Assembly: GCF_003362725.1 (NCBI RefSeq)
Contig: NZ_QKTV01000003.1
Span: 248,001-312,000, forward strand
Direction of reading: 5' to 3'
Length of the DNA: 64,000 nucleotides
Source: Winogradskyella aurantiaca
GTDB taxonomy: Bacteria; Bacteroidota; Bacteroidia; Flavobacteriales; Flavobacteriaceae
The notes under the pieces are model-generated. The model saw only the letters and a list, made by a program, of their open reading frames with translations, searched no databases and was not told the origin of the DNA. This document shows positions 20,025-29,781 of the stretch, one piece after another. The position numbers and the translations under genes are program-made. Within the stretch, counting starts at the first letter, position 1, and the number at the start of each line of letters is the position of its first letter.

Positions 20025-20582
20025 TTAAAAAGCGTCGAACTTAAATTTTTGCCCACCTACGGAAGCCTCATACATAAGCCCACCTTTCTGCATGGTGAAA
20101 ATTAAAACTCCGTCTGAATAATCAACATCTGCCGACGCTCCAGCTGTGGCAGCCACCGCCGAAGCTTGAGCCGATAGCTCAACATTGTTTTCTTTAAAGC
20201 GGTTCATTGCCTCCTTGTTTTGGAAGAAGATAATTTCACGATAAGCTTGCCCTCCCCATTGGAATCCAATGCTCACTTGAGTCAACTTTGCCATCCCAAT
20301 AGCAGCCCCACCTTGGTAAGCAACACCATTACCAGACGCACCTCCAATTCCTACAGCTCCTTTTCCAACATTAGGGAAAATAACATACCCATAGGCCTCA
20401 GCAAAGTGCTTTTCCATTTTCCAATCAGCTTTCAAAAATTCAGCCTTAGCTTCTTGAGAATCTACCTTCAGGCGCTCAACCTTCTCTTTGGATTGTGCAA
20501 CAGCCGTAAACGATAAGGATACAATAAGGGTTAGACTTAATAAAAGTTTTGGGGTTAATGATAATTTTAAAACAGAATTCAT
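20025..20582 (-). CDS. YSC84/SYLF-domain lipid-binding-type exported protein
   Basis: About 185 residues: signal peptide (MNSVLKLSLTPKLLLSLTLI onward, cleaved near TAVAQ), then the SYLF domain with AYGYVIFPNVGKGAVGIGGA, GVAYQGGAAIGMAKLTQVSI, GFQWGGQAYREIIFF and a C-terminal SDGVLIFTMQKGGLMYEASV segment. Eukaryotic SYLF domains bind phosphoinositides; bacterial ones are exported and of unknown role. The start at 20582 gives a normal signal peptide; an ATG 39 bp upstream would add MNYFGVILFNQLS in front of it and is less likely. Confidence 0.85.
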   Translation of the reverse strand: MNSVLKLSLTPKLLLSLTLIVSLSFTAVAQSKEKVERLKVDSQEAKAEFLKADWKMEKHFAEAYGYVIFPNVGKGAVGIGGASGNGVAYQGGAAIGMAKLTQVSIGFQWGGQAYREIIFFQNKEAMNRFKENNVELSAQASAVAATAGASADVDYSDGVLIFTMQKGGLMYEASVGGQKFKFDAF

Positions 20583-20671
20583 AGATAGTTGATTAAATAA
20601 TATTACCCCAAAATAATTCATTCTTAGTTATTTAAAAATTAATAACTTTAAAATCATCATTAATTCCTTAT

Positions 20672-21047
20672 ATGAATTTAGAGTCTAATAAAGCAAATGC
20701 TATTGCCTTCTACAAAATGGCTTATCAAGGTAATCCTAAACAGGCTTTAGACTTATATGTTGGTGACGCCTATATTCAACACAATCCCGATGTAGCAGAT
20801 GGACTCCAGGGATTCATCGATTATTTTGAACGTATGCAAGCGGAATACCCTGATAAATCGATTGATTTTGTGAGGTGTATTGCAGAAGTTGATTTTGTGG
20901 TCTTGCATACCCATCAGATCTGGCCGCAAGGAGGAATATGTAACTATGGACTTTTTTCGGTTCGATAAGCAAGTAAAGATATGCGAGCATTGGGATGCTA
21001 TACAACAAATACCAAAGACTTCTGCCAACGACAATACAATGTACTAA
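20672..21047 (+). pseudogene. NTF2/SnoaL-like gene, frameshifted
   Basis: The frame from the ATG at 20672 encodes a normal SnoaL-like domain (IAFYKMAYQGNPKQALDLYV, YIQHNPDVADGLQGFIDYFE, VDFVVLHTHQIWP) but runs to an early stop at 20968. The missing C-terminal part continues without a break in the +1 frame from about 20925: YVTMDFFRFDKQVKICEHWD followed by AIQQIPKTSANDNTMY and a stop at 21045-21047. HWDAIQ and the NDNTMY ending are typical of this family. The frames switch near CCGCAAGGAGGAATATG, so one indel explains it. Either the gene is broken or the sequence has an error; joined, it would be about 124 residues. Confidence 0.8.
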
Positions 21048-21072
21048 TACAGCAACTAACTAAATCAACTTT

Positions 21073-22152
21073 ATGATCAATCTAAAAGACAATTCGCAAT
21101 TCAATCAAATAGTCGATACTTTAATCCGCCTTGGATTTCTGTTTCTTATTATTTCATGGTGTCTTAATATTCTATCGCCGTTTGTAAGTGTTATTATTTG
21201 GGGCGTTATCCTGGGTATGGCGCTATACCCTCTGCACAATAGCTTAAGTAAACGCTTGAAGGACAGAAAAAAGTTAGCATCAGGTATTATTGTATTGCTA
21301 GGTATCTGCTGCATCGTCATCCCCACCTGGTTATTTGTAGGGCAGGTAATCACAAGCTTTACGCAGCTTAGTGCTGATTTTAATTCTGGAAACTTAAGAT
21401 TACCCCCTGCTAATAAAGACATCGCCGAATGGCCAGTTATTGGTGAAGATTTGTACAGCATTTGGCGAGAGGCCTCTCAAAGCTTAGAGAAATTTTTAAC
21501 AAAGTACCAGGAGCAATTATTAAGTATTGGACAAACTCTTTTCGATGGCGTAAAGAGTATTGGTGGAAGTTTAATTACCATTTTGTTGGCCATTATTATC
21601 GCTGGGGCCCTTCTATCTGGTAATGCAGCACAAAAATTAGGTGAATTGTTCTTTTTAAGATTGGCGGGTGATAAAGGTCTCGAGATAACAACACTTATTT
21701 CTAAAACGGTGAGTAATGTGGTTAAAGGTGTACTTGGTGTGGCTTTAATACAGGCCTTCCTAGCAGGATTAGGAATGCTGGGTGCGGGAATACCCTATGC
21801 AGGAGTTTGGACCTTATTGATTTTAATAATGGCCATCTTACAATTACCCATCATCCCAGTTATTATTGCTATTATTATTTGGCTCTTTAATGATATGGGC
21901 ACAGTTGGTGCGGTTCTCTGGACCATATACTTTGTGGCCGTTTCATTGGCAGACACTCCATTGAAGGCCGTCTTTCTGGGCAAAGGTGCCTCGGTTCCAA
22001 TGTTGGTGATTTTTTTAGGAGTCATAGGAGGGTTTATCACCGATGGTTTTATAGGCTTATTTACAGGAGCCATTATAGTTAGTATTGGATATTCATTGTT
22101 TATGGCCTGGTTAAAACAAGGTGACTTATCTGATTATGATACATCCGAGTAA
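21073..22152 (+). CDS. AI-2E family transporter (PerM/YdiK-like permease)
   Basis: 359 residues with about eight hydrophobic helices in the layout of the AI-2E transporter family: two N-terminal helices, a soluble stretch of about 80 residues rich in charged helices (NKDIAEWPVIGEDLYSIWRE), then a helical bundle with VVKGVLGVALIQAFLAGLGM, IPYAGVWTLLILIMAILQLP and a C-terminal GVIGGFITDGFIGLFTGAII. Members were first tied to autoinducer-2 export (TqsA) but many are Na+(Li+)/H+ antiporters or unknown permeases. It lies in the inner membrane. It starts just after the frameshifted NTF2-like gene and is followed by an SGNH hydrolase. Confidence 0.85.
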   Translation: MINLKDNSQFNQIVDTLIRLGFLFLIISWCLNILSPFVSVIIWGVILGMALYPLHNSLSKRLKDRKKLASGIIVLLGICCIVIPTWLFVGQVITSFTQLSADFNSGNLRLPPANKDIAEWPVIGEDLYSIWREASQSLEKFLTKYQEQLLSIGQTLFDGVKSIGGSLITILLAIIIAGALLSGNAAQKLGELFFLRLAGDKGLEITTLISKTVSNVVKGVLGVALIQAFLAGLGMLGAGIPYAGVWTLLILIMAILQLPIIPVIIAIIIWLFNDMGTVGAVLWTIYFVAVSLADTPLKAVFLGKGASVPMLVIFLGVIGGFITDGFIGLFTGAIIVSIGYSLFMAWLKQGDLSDYDTSE

Positions 22153-22164
22153 TCAGAATGGCAG

Positions 22165-22779
22165 ATGAAATACCTATTTCTTTTTTTTACTCTTTGTCTT
22201 TCCTTTAGTTGGAATTTACCTGGACAATCCAAGGACGAATTGCGATTGTTATTTATTGGTAATAGCCTCACCTATACGAATAACCTACCCAATCTGGTTT
22301 TGTTAAGGGCACAGAAGGATAAACGCGATATCACTACCGAGATGATAGCCCTTCCAAATTATGCATTAGTAGATCATTGGAATGATCAATCCATTCAAAA
22401 AGCCATCGCCCAGGGAAACTATGATTTTGTAATTGTTCAACAAGGTCCCTCTTCTCAGGACTTTGGTAGACAGGTACTTATAGACTATGGGCAGCGCATA
22501 AAAGATCTTTGTGATGAGCACGGTAGTCAACTCATGTTTTTTATGGTATGGCCATCCAAAGCCTACTACTACACCTTTGAAAAGGTCATTAAAAACCATT
22601 ATGATGCAGCAAAGGCGAGTAATGCACTGGTCTGTCCTGTTGGTCTTAAATGGAAAGAACTGACTGATAACAACCCAGAATCAGGCCTTTATGGTCCAGA
22701 TGGATTTCATCCGAGCAGGAAAGGGAGTGACTTTGCCGCTAGCGAAATCTATAAATGTGTGCTAGACAACAAAAATTGA
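22165..22779 (+). CDS. SGNH/GDSL-type hydrolase, exported
   Basis: 204 residues: a signal peptide (to about residue 20, NLPGQS), then an SGNH hydrolase fold. Block I is LLFIGNSLTYTN (the nucleophile Ser in GNSL replaces the usual GDSL), block III GxND is replaced by VIVQQGPSSQD, and block V is DGFHPSRKGSDFAA with the catalytic Asp and His. Family members are esterases or carbohydrate acetyl esterases; the substrate is unknown. It starts 12 bp after the AI-2E permease, suggesting co-transcription, and is convergent with the ABC-F gene. Confidence 0.83.
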   Translation: MKYLFLFFTLCLSFSWNLPGQSKDELRLLFIGNSLTYTNNLPNLVLLRAQKDKRDITTEMIALPNYALVDHWNDQSIQKAIAQGNYDFVIVQQGPSSQDFGRQVLIDYGQRIKDLCDEHGSQLMFFMVWPSKAYYYTFEKVIKNHYDAAKASNALVCPVGLKWKELTDNNPESGLYGPDGFHPSRKGSDFAASEIYKCVLDNKN

Positions 22780-22783
22780 TTGC

Positions 22784-24445
<1,662 letters not shown>

Positions 24446-24523
24446 TTAAGGCATTGAGCGAAATTAATAGTTCCCTTAACAACATTTAACTTGTCATTAA
24501 CAAGAGAGCATGTCGGCAAAATC

Positions 24524-24531
24524 TATTTTTG
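24524..24531 (+). promoter_or_regulatory. Possible -7 box of the thioredoxin-fold lipoprotein gene
   Basis: TATTTTTG matches TAnnTTTG perfectly and lies 20 bp before the ATG at 24551. No -33 TTG is found at the right distance, so support is partial. It falls within the longer possible reading of the frame from 24491, which argues for the later start. Confidence 0.35.
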
Positions 24532-24550
24532 TTTGGTTACGGGAAAAAAA

Positions 24551-25999
24551 ATGAATAAGATTATGCGAAATGGACTCACCCTGATAATGACCCTTTTTCT
24601 GTTTGGTTGTGCTCAAATAATTGAAGAAAAAGATTCAGGTGTTTATTTTGGTGGTGAGATTATCAATCCAAAGGAACGCATCGTCGTACTCTTCACAAAA
24701 GATGGTATGGCATCCGATACCATTCCTTTAAATGTTGATAACAGATTTCTAACACATATCGATCAGCTCGAAACGGGTTTGTATTCATTTAAACACGGAA
24801 GTGAATACCAGTGGGTTATTATGGAACCCACAGATAGCATTATGTTGCGTCTTAACACCAACGACTTTGATGAGTCTTTGGTATTCTCTGGAAAAGGTGC
24901 CCGTAAGAACAATTACTTTCTTAAGATTTTTTTACAAAACGAACAGGAAGATCGTCGTCTGGTTAAATACAGTCAGAATGAACCTGAAGTATTTCTAGAA
25001 TTTGTAAATAAAAGACATGAGCAACAGCTTGATAACTTGAACGCCTTTTTAAGTAAAAAAGAAGTTAGTCCGTTTGCTAAGTCCATTTTAAAAGCTGGTA
25101 TCGATTATAACAATTATGCCGACAAGGAAATTTATCCATTTGCGTATTTTGGTAATAACAAGCTGATACATTACAAAGACTTACCAGGAGGTTTCTACAC
25201 ACATAGATCTGAGGTTGATTACAATTCGGAGGTATTAAGTGAAATTTTTGCGTACAACCGTTTTCTATTCGCTCATATAGACAATTTGGCTTTAAGCCAT
25301 TTTTACGACCATCATGATTTTCACAGTCAATTTAATCGACATGAAATGGTTTATAACAAAGCCAAGCTTGATTTAATTGATAGTCTCATTAGCAATGATG
25401 TTATTAGAAATAACCTTCTCAAATATAAGACCAGAGAATTCATCAGTAATAGTTTGGATAACAGCGAGACGGATGAGATGCTGGCCTATTTTAAGTCCAA
25501 GTGTTCTAATGGATCTGATATCGCCTATATGGACCGGTTGGTTGATGCCATTGAGGATTTAAAGCCCGGGAATGACTTTCCAGATTTGCAGCTTATTGAC
25601 ATTTATAATAAAGAGCATTCTATTGGGGAATTGGTAAAGAAACCAACGCTTATTTACTTTTGGTCCTCTAATAACAAAAAGCATTATCGCAATAGTCACT
25701 ATAGAGTGAAAGAGCTGAAAAAGAAATTTCCCGAAGTGGAATTTATCTCTATTAATATCAATGAGAATTCAGATGAGTTTTGGATCAAAATCCTAAACAA
25801 GTACAAGTTCTCACTAGACAACGAGTATAAATTCAAGGACCCTGAATTGGCGAAAGAGACCTTAGCTTTGAATTTTGTTTATAAAGTAATGATTGTGGAT
25901 AGAAATGGACACATTCTTCACCCAAACGTCAACATTTTTAGTAAAGATTTTGAAGCCTCACTTCAGAAATTATTACAAAAAAAAGCGCTTTCTATTTAA
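24551..25999 (+). CDS. Thioredoxin-fold lipoprotein lacking the CxxC motif
   Basis: 482 residues. MNKIMRNGLTLIMTLFLFG-C is a lipoprotein signal, which fixes the start at 24551; the frame upstream to 24491 has no signal character and overlaps a promoter box. The N-terminal 100 residues form a beta-rich domain (GGEIINPKERIVVLFTKDGM) like those preceding thioredoxins in Bacteroidota DUF4369 proteins. A helical middle follows, and the last 140 residues are TlpA/AhpC-like: GNDFPDLQLIDIYNKEHSI, then TLIYFWSSNNKKHYRNSHYR. The place where CxxC should be reads SSNNKKH, so redox activity is unlikely. It may be an anchored binding or scaffold protein. Confidence 0.75.
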   Translation: MNKIMRNGLTLIMTLFLFGCAQIIEEKDSGVYFGGEIINPKERIVVLFTKDGMASDTIPLNVDNRFLTHIDQLETGLYSFKHGSEYQWVIMEPTDSIMLRLNTNDFDESLVFSGKGARKNNYFLKIFLQNEQEDRRLVKYSQNEPEVFLEFVNKRHEQQLDNLNAFLSKKEVSPFAKSILKAGIDYNNYADKEIYPFAYFGNNKLIHYKDLPGGFYTHRSEVDYNSEVLSEIFAYNRFLFAHIDNLALSHFYDHHDFHSQFNRHEMVYNKAKLDLIDSLISNDVIRNNLLKYKTREFISNSLDNSETDEMLAYFKSKCSNGSDIAYMDRLVDAIEDLKPGNDFPDLQLIDIYNKEHSIGELVKKPTLIYFWSSNNKKHYRNSHYRVKELKKKFPEVEFISININENSDEFWIKILNKYKFSLDNEYKFKDPELAKETLALNFVYKVMIVDRNGHILHPNVNIFSKDFEASLQKLLQKKALSI

Positions 26000-26007
26000 A
26001 AGCGCTT
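25976..26007 (-). terminator. Terminator of the transaldolase gene, inside the end of the convergent gene
   Basis: Inverted repeat AAGCGCTTT (25983-25991) and AAAGCGCTT (25999-26007). Read on the minus strand the stem is followed by a run of T (about 25983 down to 25976), so it ends the transaldolase transcript. It overlaps the last codons and stop of the lipoprotein gene on the other strand. Confidence 0.75.
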
Positions 26008-26038
26008 CTCTAAAATCTGTTCAGATTCTTTATAAATT

Positions 26039-26692
26039 CTAGTTGCCTTTCTTATAATCGGCTAAGAATTTTTCTAATCCAATATCAGTTAAAGGGTGTT
26101 TTAATAATCCAGCAATAGAACTTAATGGTCCTGTCATAACATCAGCACCAATTTTAGCACAGTCTATTACGTGCATCGTATGGCGTACAGAGGCCGCAAG
26201 GATTTGGGTCTCAAATCCGTAATTATCATAGATATGTCTGATTTCTGAAATTAAGTTTAAGCCATCAGTTGAGATATCGTCCAAACGTCCAATAAACGGT
26301 GACACATAAGTTGCACCTGCCTTAGCAGCAAGAAGTGCCTGACCAGGAGAAAACACTAAAGTAACGTTGGTTTTAATGCCTTTATCAGTAAAGTACTTGC
26401 AAGCTTTAATACCATCTTTAATCATAGGAAGTTTAATCACAATCTGATCATGCAATTCAGCCAGGGCCTCACCCTCTCTTACCATACCTTCAAAGTCAGT
26501 TGAAATAACCTCAGCAGAGACATCTCCGTCAACAATTTGACAGATGTCCACATAGTGCTTTAAAATGTTATCGGTTCCCGTAATTCCCTCTTTGGCCATT
26601 AAAGAAGGATTTGTTGTAACCCCATCTAAAATACCCATATCCTGAGCTTCTTTTATCTGCTCTAGATTTGCCGTATCAATAAAAAATTTCAT
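26039..26692 (-). CDS. fsa: Transaldolase / fructose-6-phosphate aldolase (FSA/TalC type)
   Basis: 217 residues, the compact single-domain transaldolase class (MipB/TalC). It starts [17 protein letters not shown] and has [12 protein letters not shown], the Schiff-base lysine K87 in [28 protein letters not shown] and [11 protein letters not shown], all hallmarks. It either transfers dihydroxyacetone units between sugar phosphates in the non-oxidative pentose phosphate pathway or cleaves fructose 6-phosphate; the two activities cannot be separated from sequence here. In a flavobacterial context the transaldolase role is more likely. It is preceded by TATTTTTG at 26725-26732. Confidence 0.9.
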   Translation of the reverse strand: MKFFIDTANLEQIKEAQDMGILDGVTTNPSLMAKEGITGTDNILKHYVDICQIVDGDVSAEVISTDFEGMVREGEALAELHDQIVIKLPMIKDGIKACKYFTDKGIKTNVTLVFSPGQALLAAKAGATYVSPFIGRLDDISTDGLNLISEIRHIYDNYGFETQILAASVRHTMHVIDCAKIGADVMTGPLSSIAGLLKHPLTDIGLEKFLADYKKGN

Positions 26693-26724
26693 GAATTTTG
26701 TGTTTAAATCTAATTTTCTGAGGG

Positions 26725-26732
26725 CAAAAATA
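26725..26732 (-). promoter_or_regulatory. -7 box upstream of transaldolase
   Basis: TATTTTTG on the minus strand, a perfect match to TAnnTTTG, 32 bp before the start codon. A clear TTG at -33 is not present. Confidence 0.4.
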
Positions 26733-26786
26733 CGACTAATAAGAGACTGTCCTCGAAAAACTAATTAAATTATATCAACACTTCAA

Positions 26787-27191
26787 CTAGTCAAAAACTT
26801 CCAGTACAAACGAGCGCTGTGTTGTGCCATCGCATGTGGGATTAGCATCATAATATTCACCATCATCATAGGCCCCAATAGTCAACAATACAGTTAATCG
26901 ATACACCCCTGTTTCTTTGGGAATTCCAAATATTTCAACACTCCTGTAATCGTACCAAATATCTAATCCTTCTGGTAAAGGCCCTAGCACTTCAAAAAAG
27001 TATTCATAGTAATCATCTGAGGGTTCGTTAGTAATATGAGCAGTAATAAACTGCGAGTAAGGCCGATCTATATAAGCCTGCTGAATCTGCAATTCATTGA
27101 TTTCGGGGTTTACTTTTATTAAACATTCCCAGAAATTGTCACATGATACTAAGATTAAGAATGACAAAAGATACGCTACGTTTCGTTTCAT
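26787..27191 (-). CDS. Small lipoprotein with a putative Ig-like (He_PIG-type) domain
   Basis: 134 residues. The N terminus MKRNVAYLLSFLILVS-C is a lipoprotein signal. The rest is beta-rich and contains LPEGLDIWYDYRSVEIFGIP followed by KETGVYRLTVLL, the pattern of putative Ig (He_PIG) domains (LPxGL...I.GTP...G.Y..T). The mature part has three more cysteines (CDNFWECL and NPTCDG) that could form a disulfide. The function is unknown. It lies alone between the transaldolase and the SDR gene, all on the minus strand. Confidence 0.68.
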   Translation of the reverse strand: MKRNVAYLLSFLILVSCDNFWECLIKVNPEINELQIQQAYIDRPYSQFITAHITNEPSDDYYEYFFEVLGPLPEGLDIWYDYRSVEIFGIPKETGVYRLTVLLTIGAYDDGEYYDANPTCDGTTQRSFVLEVFD

Positions 27192-27235
27192 TGATTTGAT
27201 GTTTAATCAAGTAAAACAAAAAACGTACCATAAAC

Positions 27236-28039
27236 CTACAATTTATAATGGTTCATGAGCATTTTTTCATACCAGCGGTCAGGCAATAGACGCTTTAAAA
27301 CAATGGAGAATTTTTGCAAGGGCTCACCTGCTTTGTAGTGAACTTTTCTGGACTTGGATGTAATAATATTATAAATGGCATTGGCAATAAACATAGGATC
27401 TTTACCAGAATCCACGTGCGTATCCATTAATTCTAGTGTTTTACCATATGTTGCCTTGTACGCGGATGACTCTTTTAAAGGTGAATGGTAACGGCCCGCG
27501 GCAATATCTGTAGCCACATCACCTGGGGCAAAATTAACCACATCTATTCCAAATGACTTCACCTCCATGCTTATCGCCTCTGTTATTAATTCAAGTGCCC
27601 CTTTACTAGCACTGTAAACACCTCTAAAAGGCAAGCCCATATAGCCCGCAATAGAAGTAACATTAATAATTAAACCAGATTTATTCTCACGCATTAACGG
27701 AAGTACCGACTTAATCATAGCCACAGGCCCAAAAAAGTTAGTCTCAAAATTTTTCTTAATCTCTGCTTCAGGAATTTCTTCAATTGGACCTGTTATACCG
27801 GCCCCTGCATTATTGATAAGAATGTCCAATCTGCTAGTCTCAGATTTTAATAAGTCGATGCACCTTGCTATCGAATTAGGGTCTGTCACATCCAAAGGCA
27901 GGAGTTTAAATGGATGGTTGCTAATGGTATCAGGATTCCTACTCGTTCCATAGACTTTAAAGCCATTTTCACTTAGCAGTTGACCTGTTGCTTTTCCTAT
28001 TCCTTTGGAACCACCAGTAATGAGAACTACTTTTTGCAT
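27236..28039 (-). CDS. SDR family oxidoreductase
   Basis: 267 residues, a classical short-chain dehydrogenase/reductase. It has the nucleotide-binding GGSKGIGKATG (TGxxxGIG type), DV after the second strand (LPLDVTD), the structural NNAG (INNAGAGITGP), the catalytic serine segment NVTSIAGYMGL and the YSASK catalytic Tyr-Lys (VYSASKGALELI). The Arg in SRNP after strand 2 suggests NADP preference. The substrate is unknown. The C terminus (LKRLLPDRWYEKMLMNHYKL) resembles retinol-dehydrogenase-like SDRs. The SRP RNA gene lies just upstream on the same strand. Confidence 0.9.
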   Translation of the reverse strand: MQKVVLITGGSKGIGKATGQLLSENGFKVYGTSRNPDTISNHPFKLLPLDVTDPNSIARCIDLLKSETSRLDILINNAGAGITGPIEEIPEAEIKKNFETNFFGPVAMIKSVLPLMRENKSGLIINVTSIAGYMGLPFRGVYSASKGALELITEAISMEVKSFGIDVVNFAPGDVATDIAAGRYHSPLKESSAYKATYGKTLELMDTHVDSGKDPMFIANAIYNIITSKSRKVHYKAGEPLQKFSIVLKRLLPDRWYEKMLMNHYKL

Positions 28040-28084
28040 AAAACAGAATGAAGGTGAAATTTACAAATTCCTTGAATAAAACGC

Positions 28085-28187
28085 ATAAAAAAAGGCAAGC
28101 TACCCACATCACACCGCTACGACCGTATACCTTTGCTGCGTTCCCGCCCTGGAGGGTTCAACAGGAGCTGGTTGTGTGGGACTTGCC
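28085..28187 (-). ncRNA. ffs: Signal recognition particle RNA (4.5S type) with its terminator
   Basis: Read on the minus strand from about 28187 to 28094, this is a single long hairpin. The ends pair (GGCAAG with CTTGCC, then CCCACA with TGTGGG) and the apex contains CCAGGGCGGGAACGCAGCA, matching the conserved Ffh-binding internal loops and GGAA-type tetraloop of bacterial SRP RNA. The molecule is about 94 nt and is followed by a T-run (28093-28085). With Ffh and FtsY it targets inner-membrane and exported proteins. A consensus promoter ends six bases upstream. A 61-codon open frame on the opposite strand across this interval is an artefact. Confidence 0.93.
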
Positions 28188-28192
28188 GGGCG

Positions 28193-28222
28193 CAAAGATA
28201 CAATGTTTTAATACTTTCACAA
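28193..28222 (-). promoter_or_regulatory. Promoter of the SRP RNA gene (TTG-N19-TATCTTTG)
   Basis: On the minus strand TTG (28222-28220) is separated by exactly 19 bp from TATCTTTG (28200-28193), a perfect Bacteroidota sigma-A promoter. The RNA start inferred from folding (28187) lies six bases after the -7 box, as expected. This calibrates the promoter consensus for this genome. Confidence 0.85.
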
Positions 28223-28277
28223 TGATTTTTTAATCCTATTTTTTATAAATATCTTGCCCAAAAATAGCCTGATTCCT

Positions 28278-29315
28278 ATGTCTAGTCTAAAACCTATAGC
28301 CTCTGTATTCCTGCTTGTTTTAATATGTAGCTGCGCATCTAATTCAGTTGATGATAGTTACGGAATGAGTATTACTACTTCAGCCTCTAAAAATACTATT
28401 ACACTCGGTGAAACTGTAACCTTAAGTATAAATAACCCAAGGGCAGTTCCGATCGCTTCGGTTCAATTCATGTTAGATGGGGAACCAATTGAAAAAATGG
28501 TCACCTACAGCTCTGGAAAATTAGGAAACAGAATTTTAAAGGCAGTCGTAAAGCATAGCGATACTGAGACCACATTAGAGGGTGCTATCAAAGTATTAAA
28601 CAATGAGGAACCCGCAATCTACACATATGAGATTGTCAATACCTATCCTCATGATATTACGTCTTATACCCAAGGGCTTGAATTCTATAATGGTCAATTA
28701 TATGAGAGTACCGGACAATACAAAGAATCCAAATTGAGAAAGGTAGATTACACCTCAGGAACTGTTTTAAAAAATACTGACTTGGCTGATGGTTATTTTG
28801 GTGAAGGATTAACCGTTCTTAACGAGAACATATACCAATTGACCTGGCAGGAAGATACCGGGCTTATCTATGACGTTAATACCTTTGAACCAAAAGGAAT
28901 GTTTAGATACGATCTAAGTAAAGAAGGATGGGGCTTATGTAATGACGGAACAAGTCTTTACAAATCTGATGGCACAGAAAAAATATGGACACTCAATACA
29001 GACACCCTTACTGAGGATAACTCTATAGACGTATTTACCAACAAAGGGAAAATTCCAAGTCTTAATGAACTTGAATGGGTCAATGGAAAGATTTATGCTA
29101 ATATTTACCAACGTAATGGGGTTGCCATCATCAACCCTGAAACCGGAGCTGTGGAAGGGGTTATTGATTTTACTCCACTAAAAGAATTAGTGACCCAGCA
29201 TGATGGACTGGACGTTTTAAACGGTATTGCTTATAACCCTGATACCAATACCATATTTGTTACTGGAAAACGGTGGGATAAACTTTTTGAAGTCACAATT
29301 GCCAAAAAAGAATAA
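28278..29315 (+). CDS. Glutaminyl-peptide cyclotransferase (glutamine cyclotransferase family), lipoprotein
   Basis: 345 residues. MSSLKPIASVFLLVLICS-C is a lipoprotein signal, so the ATG at 28278 is chosen over a TTG at 28254. Residues about 20-105 form an Ig-like domain. From about 115 comes a five-bladed beta-propeller of the plant-type glutamine cyclotransferase family: YPHDITSYTQGLEFYNGQLY, then ESTGQYKESKLRKVD, FGEGLTVLNENIYQLTWQED, WGLCNDGTSLYKSDGT, LNELEWVNGKIYANIY and YNPDTNTIFVTGKRWDKLFE. The enzyme converts N-terminal glutamine to pyroglutamate; pyroglutamate formation is common on exported Bacteroidota proteins. Its stop overlaps the next start (TAATG). Confidence 0.88.
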   Translation: MSSLKPIASVFLLVLICSCASNSVDDSYGMSITTSASKNTITLGETVTLSINNPRAVPIASVQFMLDGEPIEKMVTYSSGKLGNRILKAVVKHSDTETTLEGAIKVLNNEEPAIYTYEIVNTYPHDITSYTQGLEFYNGQLYESTGQYKESKLRKVDYTSGTVLKNTDLADGYFGEGLTVLNENIYQLTWQEDTGLIYDVNTFEPKGMFRYDLSKEGWGLCNDGTSLYKSDGTEKIWTLNTDTLTEDNSIDVFTNKGKIPSLNELEWVNGKIYANIYQRNGVAIINPETGAVEGVIDFTPLKELVTQHDGLDVLNGIAYNPDTNTIFVTGKRWDKLFEVTIAKKE

Positions 29316-29704
29316 TGCAGGTCTTTGAAAAAGACATTTTGGTGAGTGAAAATGATTTGGACCAATTGCAGCATGTTAACAATGTAAGATATGTGCAATG
29401 GGTGCAAGACATGGCGGAGGCACATTGGCTAACTCGTTCCAATGATCTTATTCTCAATAAATACTTCTGGGTACTAATAGACCATCACATTCAATACAAA
29501 GGAGAAGCTAAACTTGGTGATATTGTAACAGCCAAAACTTACGTAGCGTCATCTGAGGGGGTTATTTCTACACGAATTGTTGAAATGTTTCATAAAGAAT
29601 CAGATAAGCTTATTGTCAAATCTGCTACTAAATGGTGTCTAATGGATATTAGCAGCAAAAGACCAACACGAATAACGACCGAACTCAAAGAACTTTTTGA
29701 ATAG
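29315..29704 (+). CDS. Acyl-CoA thioesterase (hotdog fold)
   Basis: 129 residues of a hotdog-fold thioesterase similar to the 4-hydroxybenzoyl-CoA/YbgC group: VSENDLDQLQHVNNVRYVQW (catalytic Asp/His region), VLIDHHIQYKGEAKLGDIVT, and strands ending TRIVEMFHK and SATKWCLMD. In this group the Asp of DxxxHVNN-like segments is catalytic; here DQLQHVNN fits. The physiological acyl-CoA is unknown. It is translationally coupled to the glutamine cyclotransferase gene through a one-base overlap. Confidence 0.82.
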   Translation: MQVFEKDILVSENDLDQLQHVNNVRYVQWVQDMAEAHWLTRSNDLILNKYFWVLIDHHIQYKGEAKLGDIVTAKTYVASSEGVISTRIVEMFHKESDKLIVKSATKWCLMDISSKRPTRITTELKELFE

Positions 29705-29781
29705 TTATAAATATTCGTTAATCCTAATCCTTAGAAAAAATCTTACACATATATTGAAGTGAATTAATACCAATCACTACT

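Noticed and set aside
20900-20960. Programmed frameshift in the NTF2-like gene
   Set aside because: No slippery heptamer or downstream structure was seen at the switch; an indel or decay is simpler.
28048-28233. A 61-codon open frame on the plus strand (MKVKFTNSL...)
   Set aside because: It lies across the SRP RNA gene on the opposite strand and has no recognisable protein features; the RNA explains the conservation.
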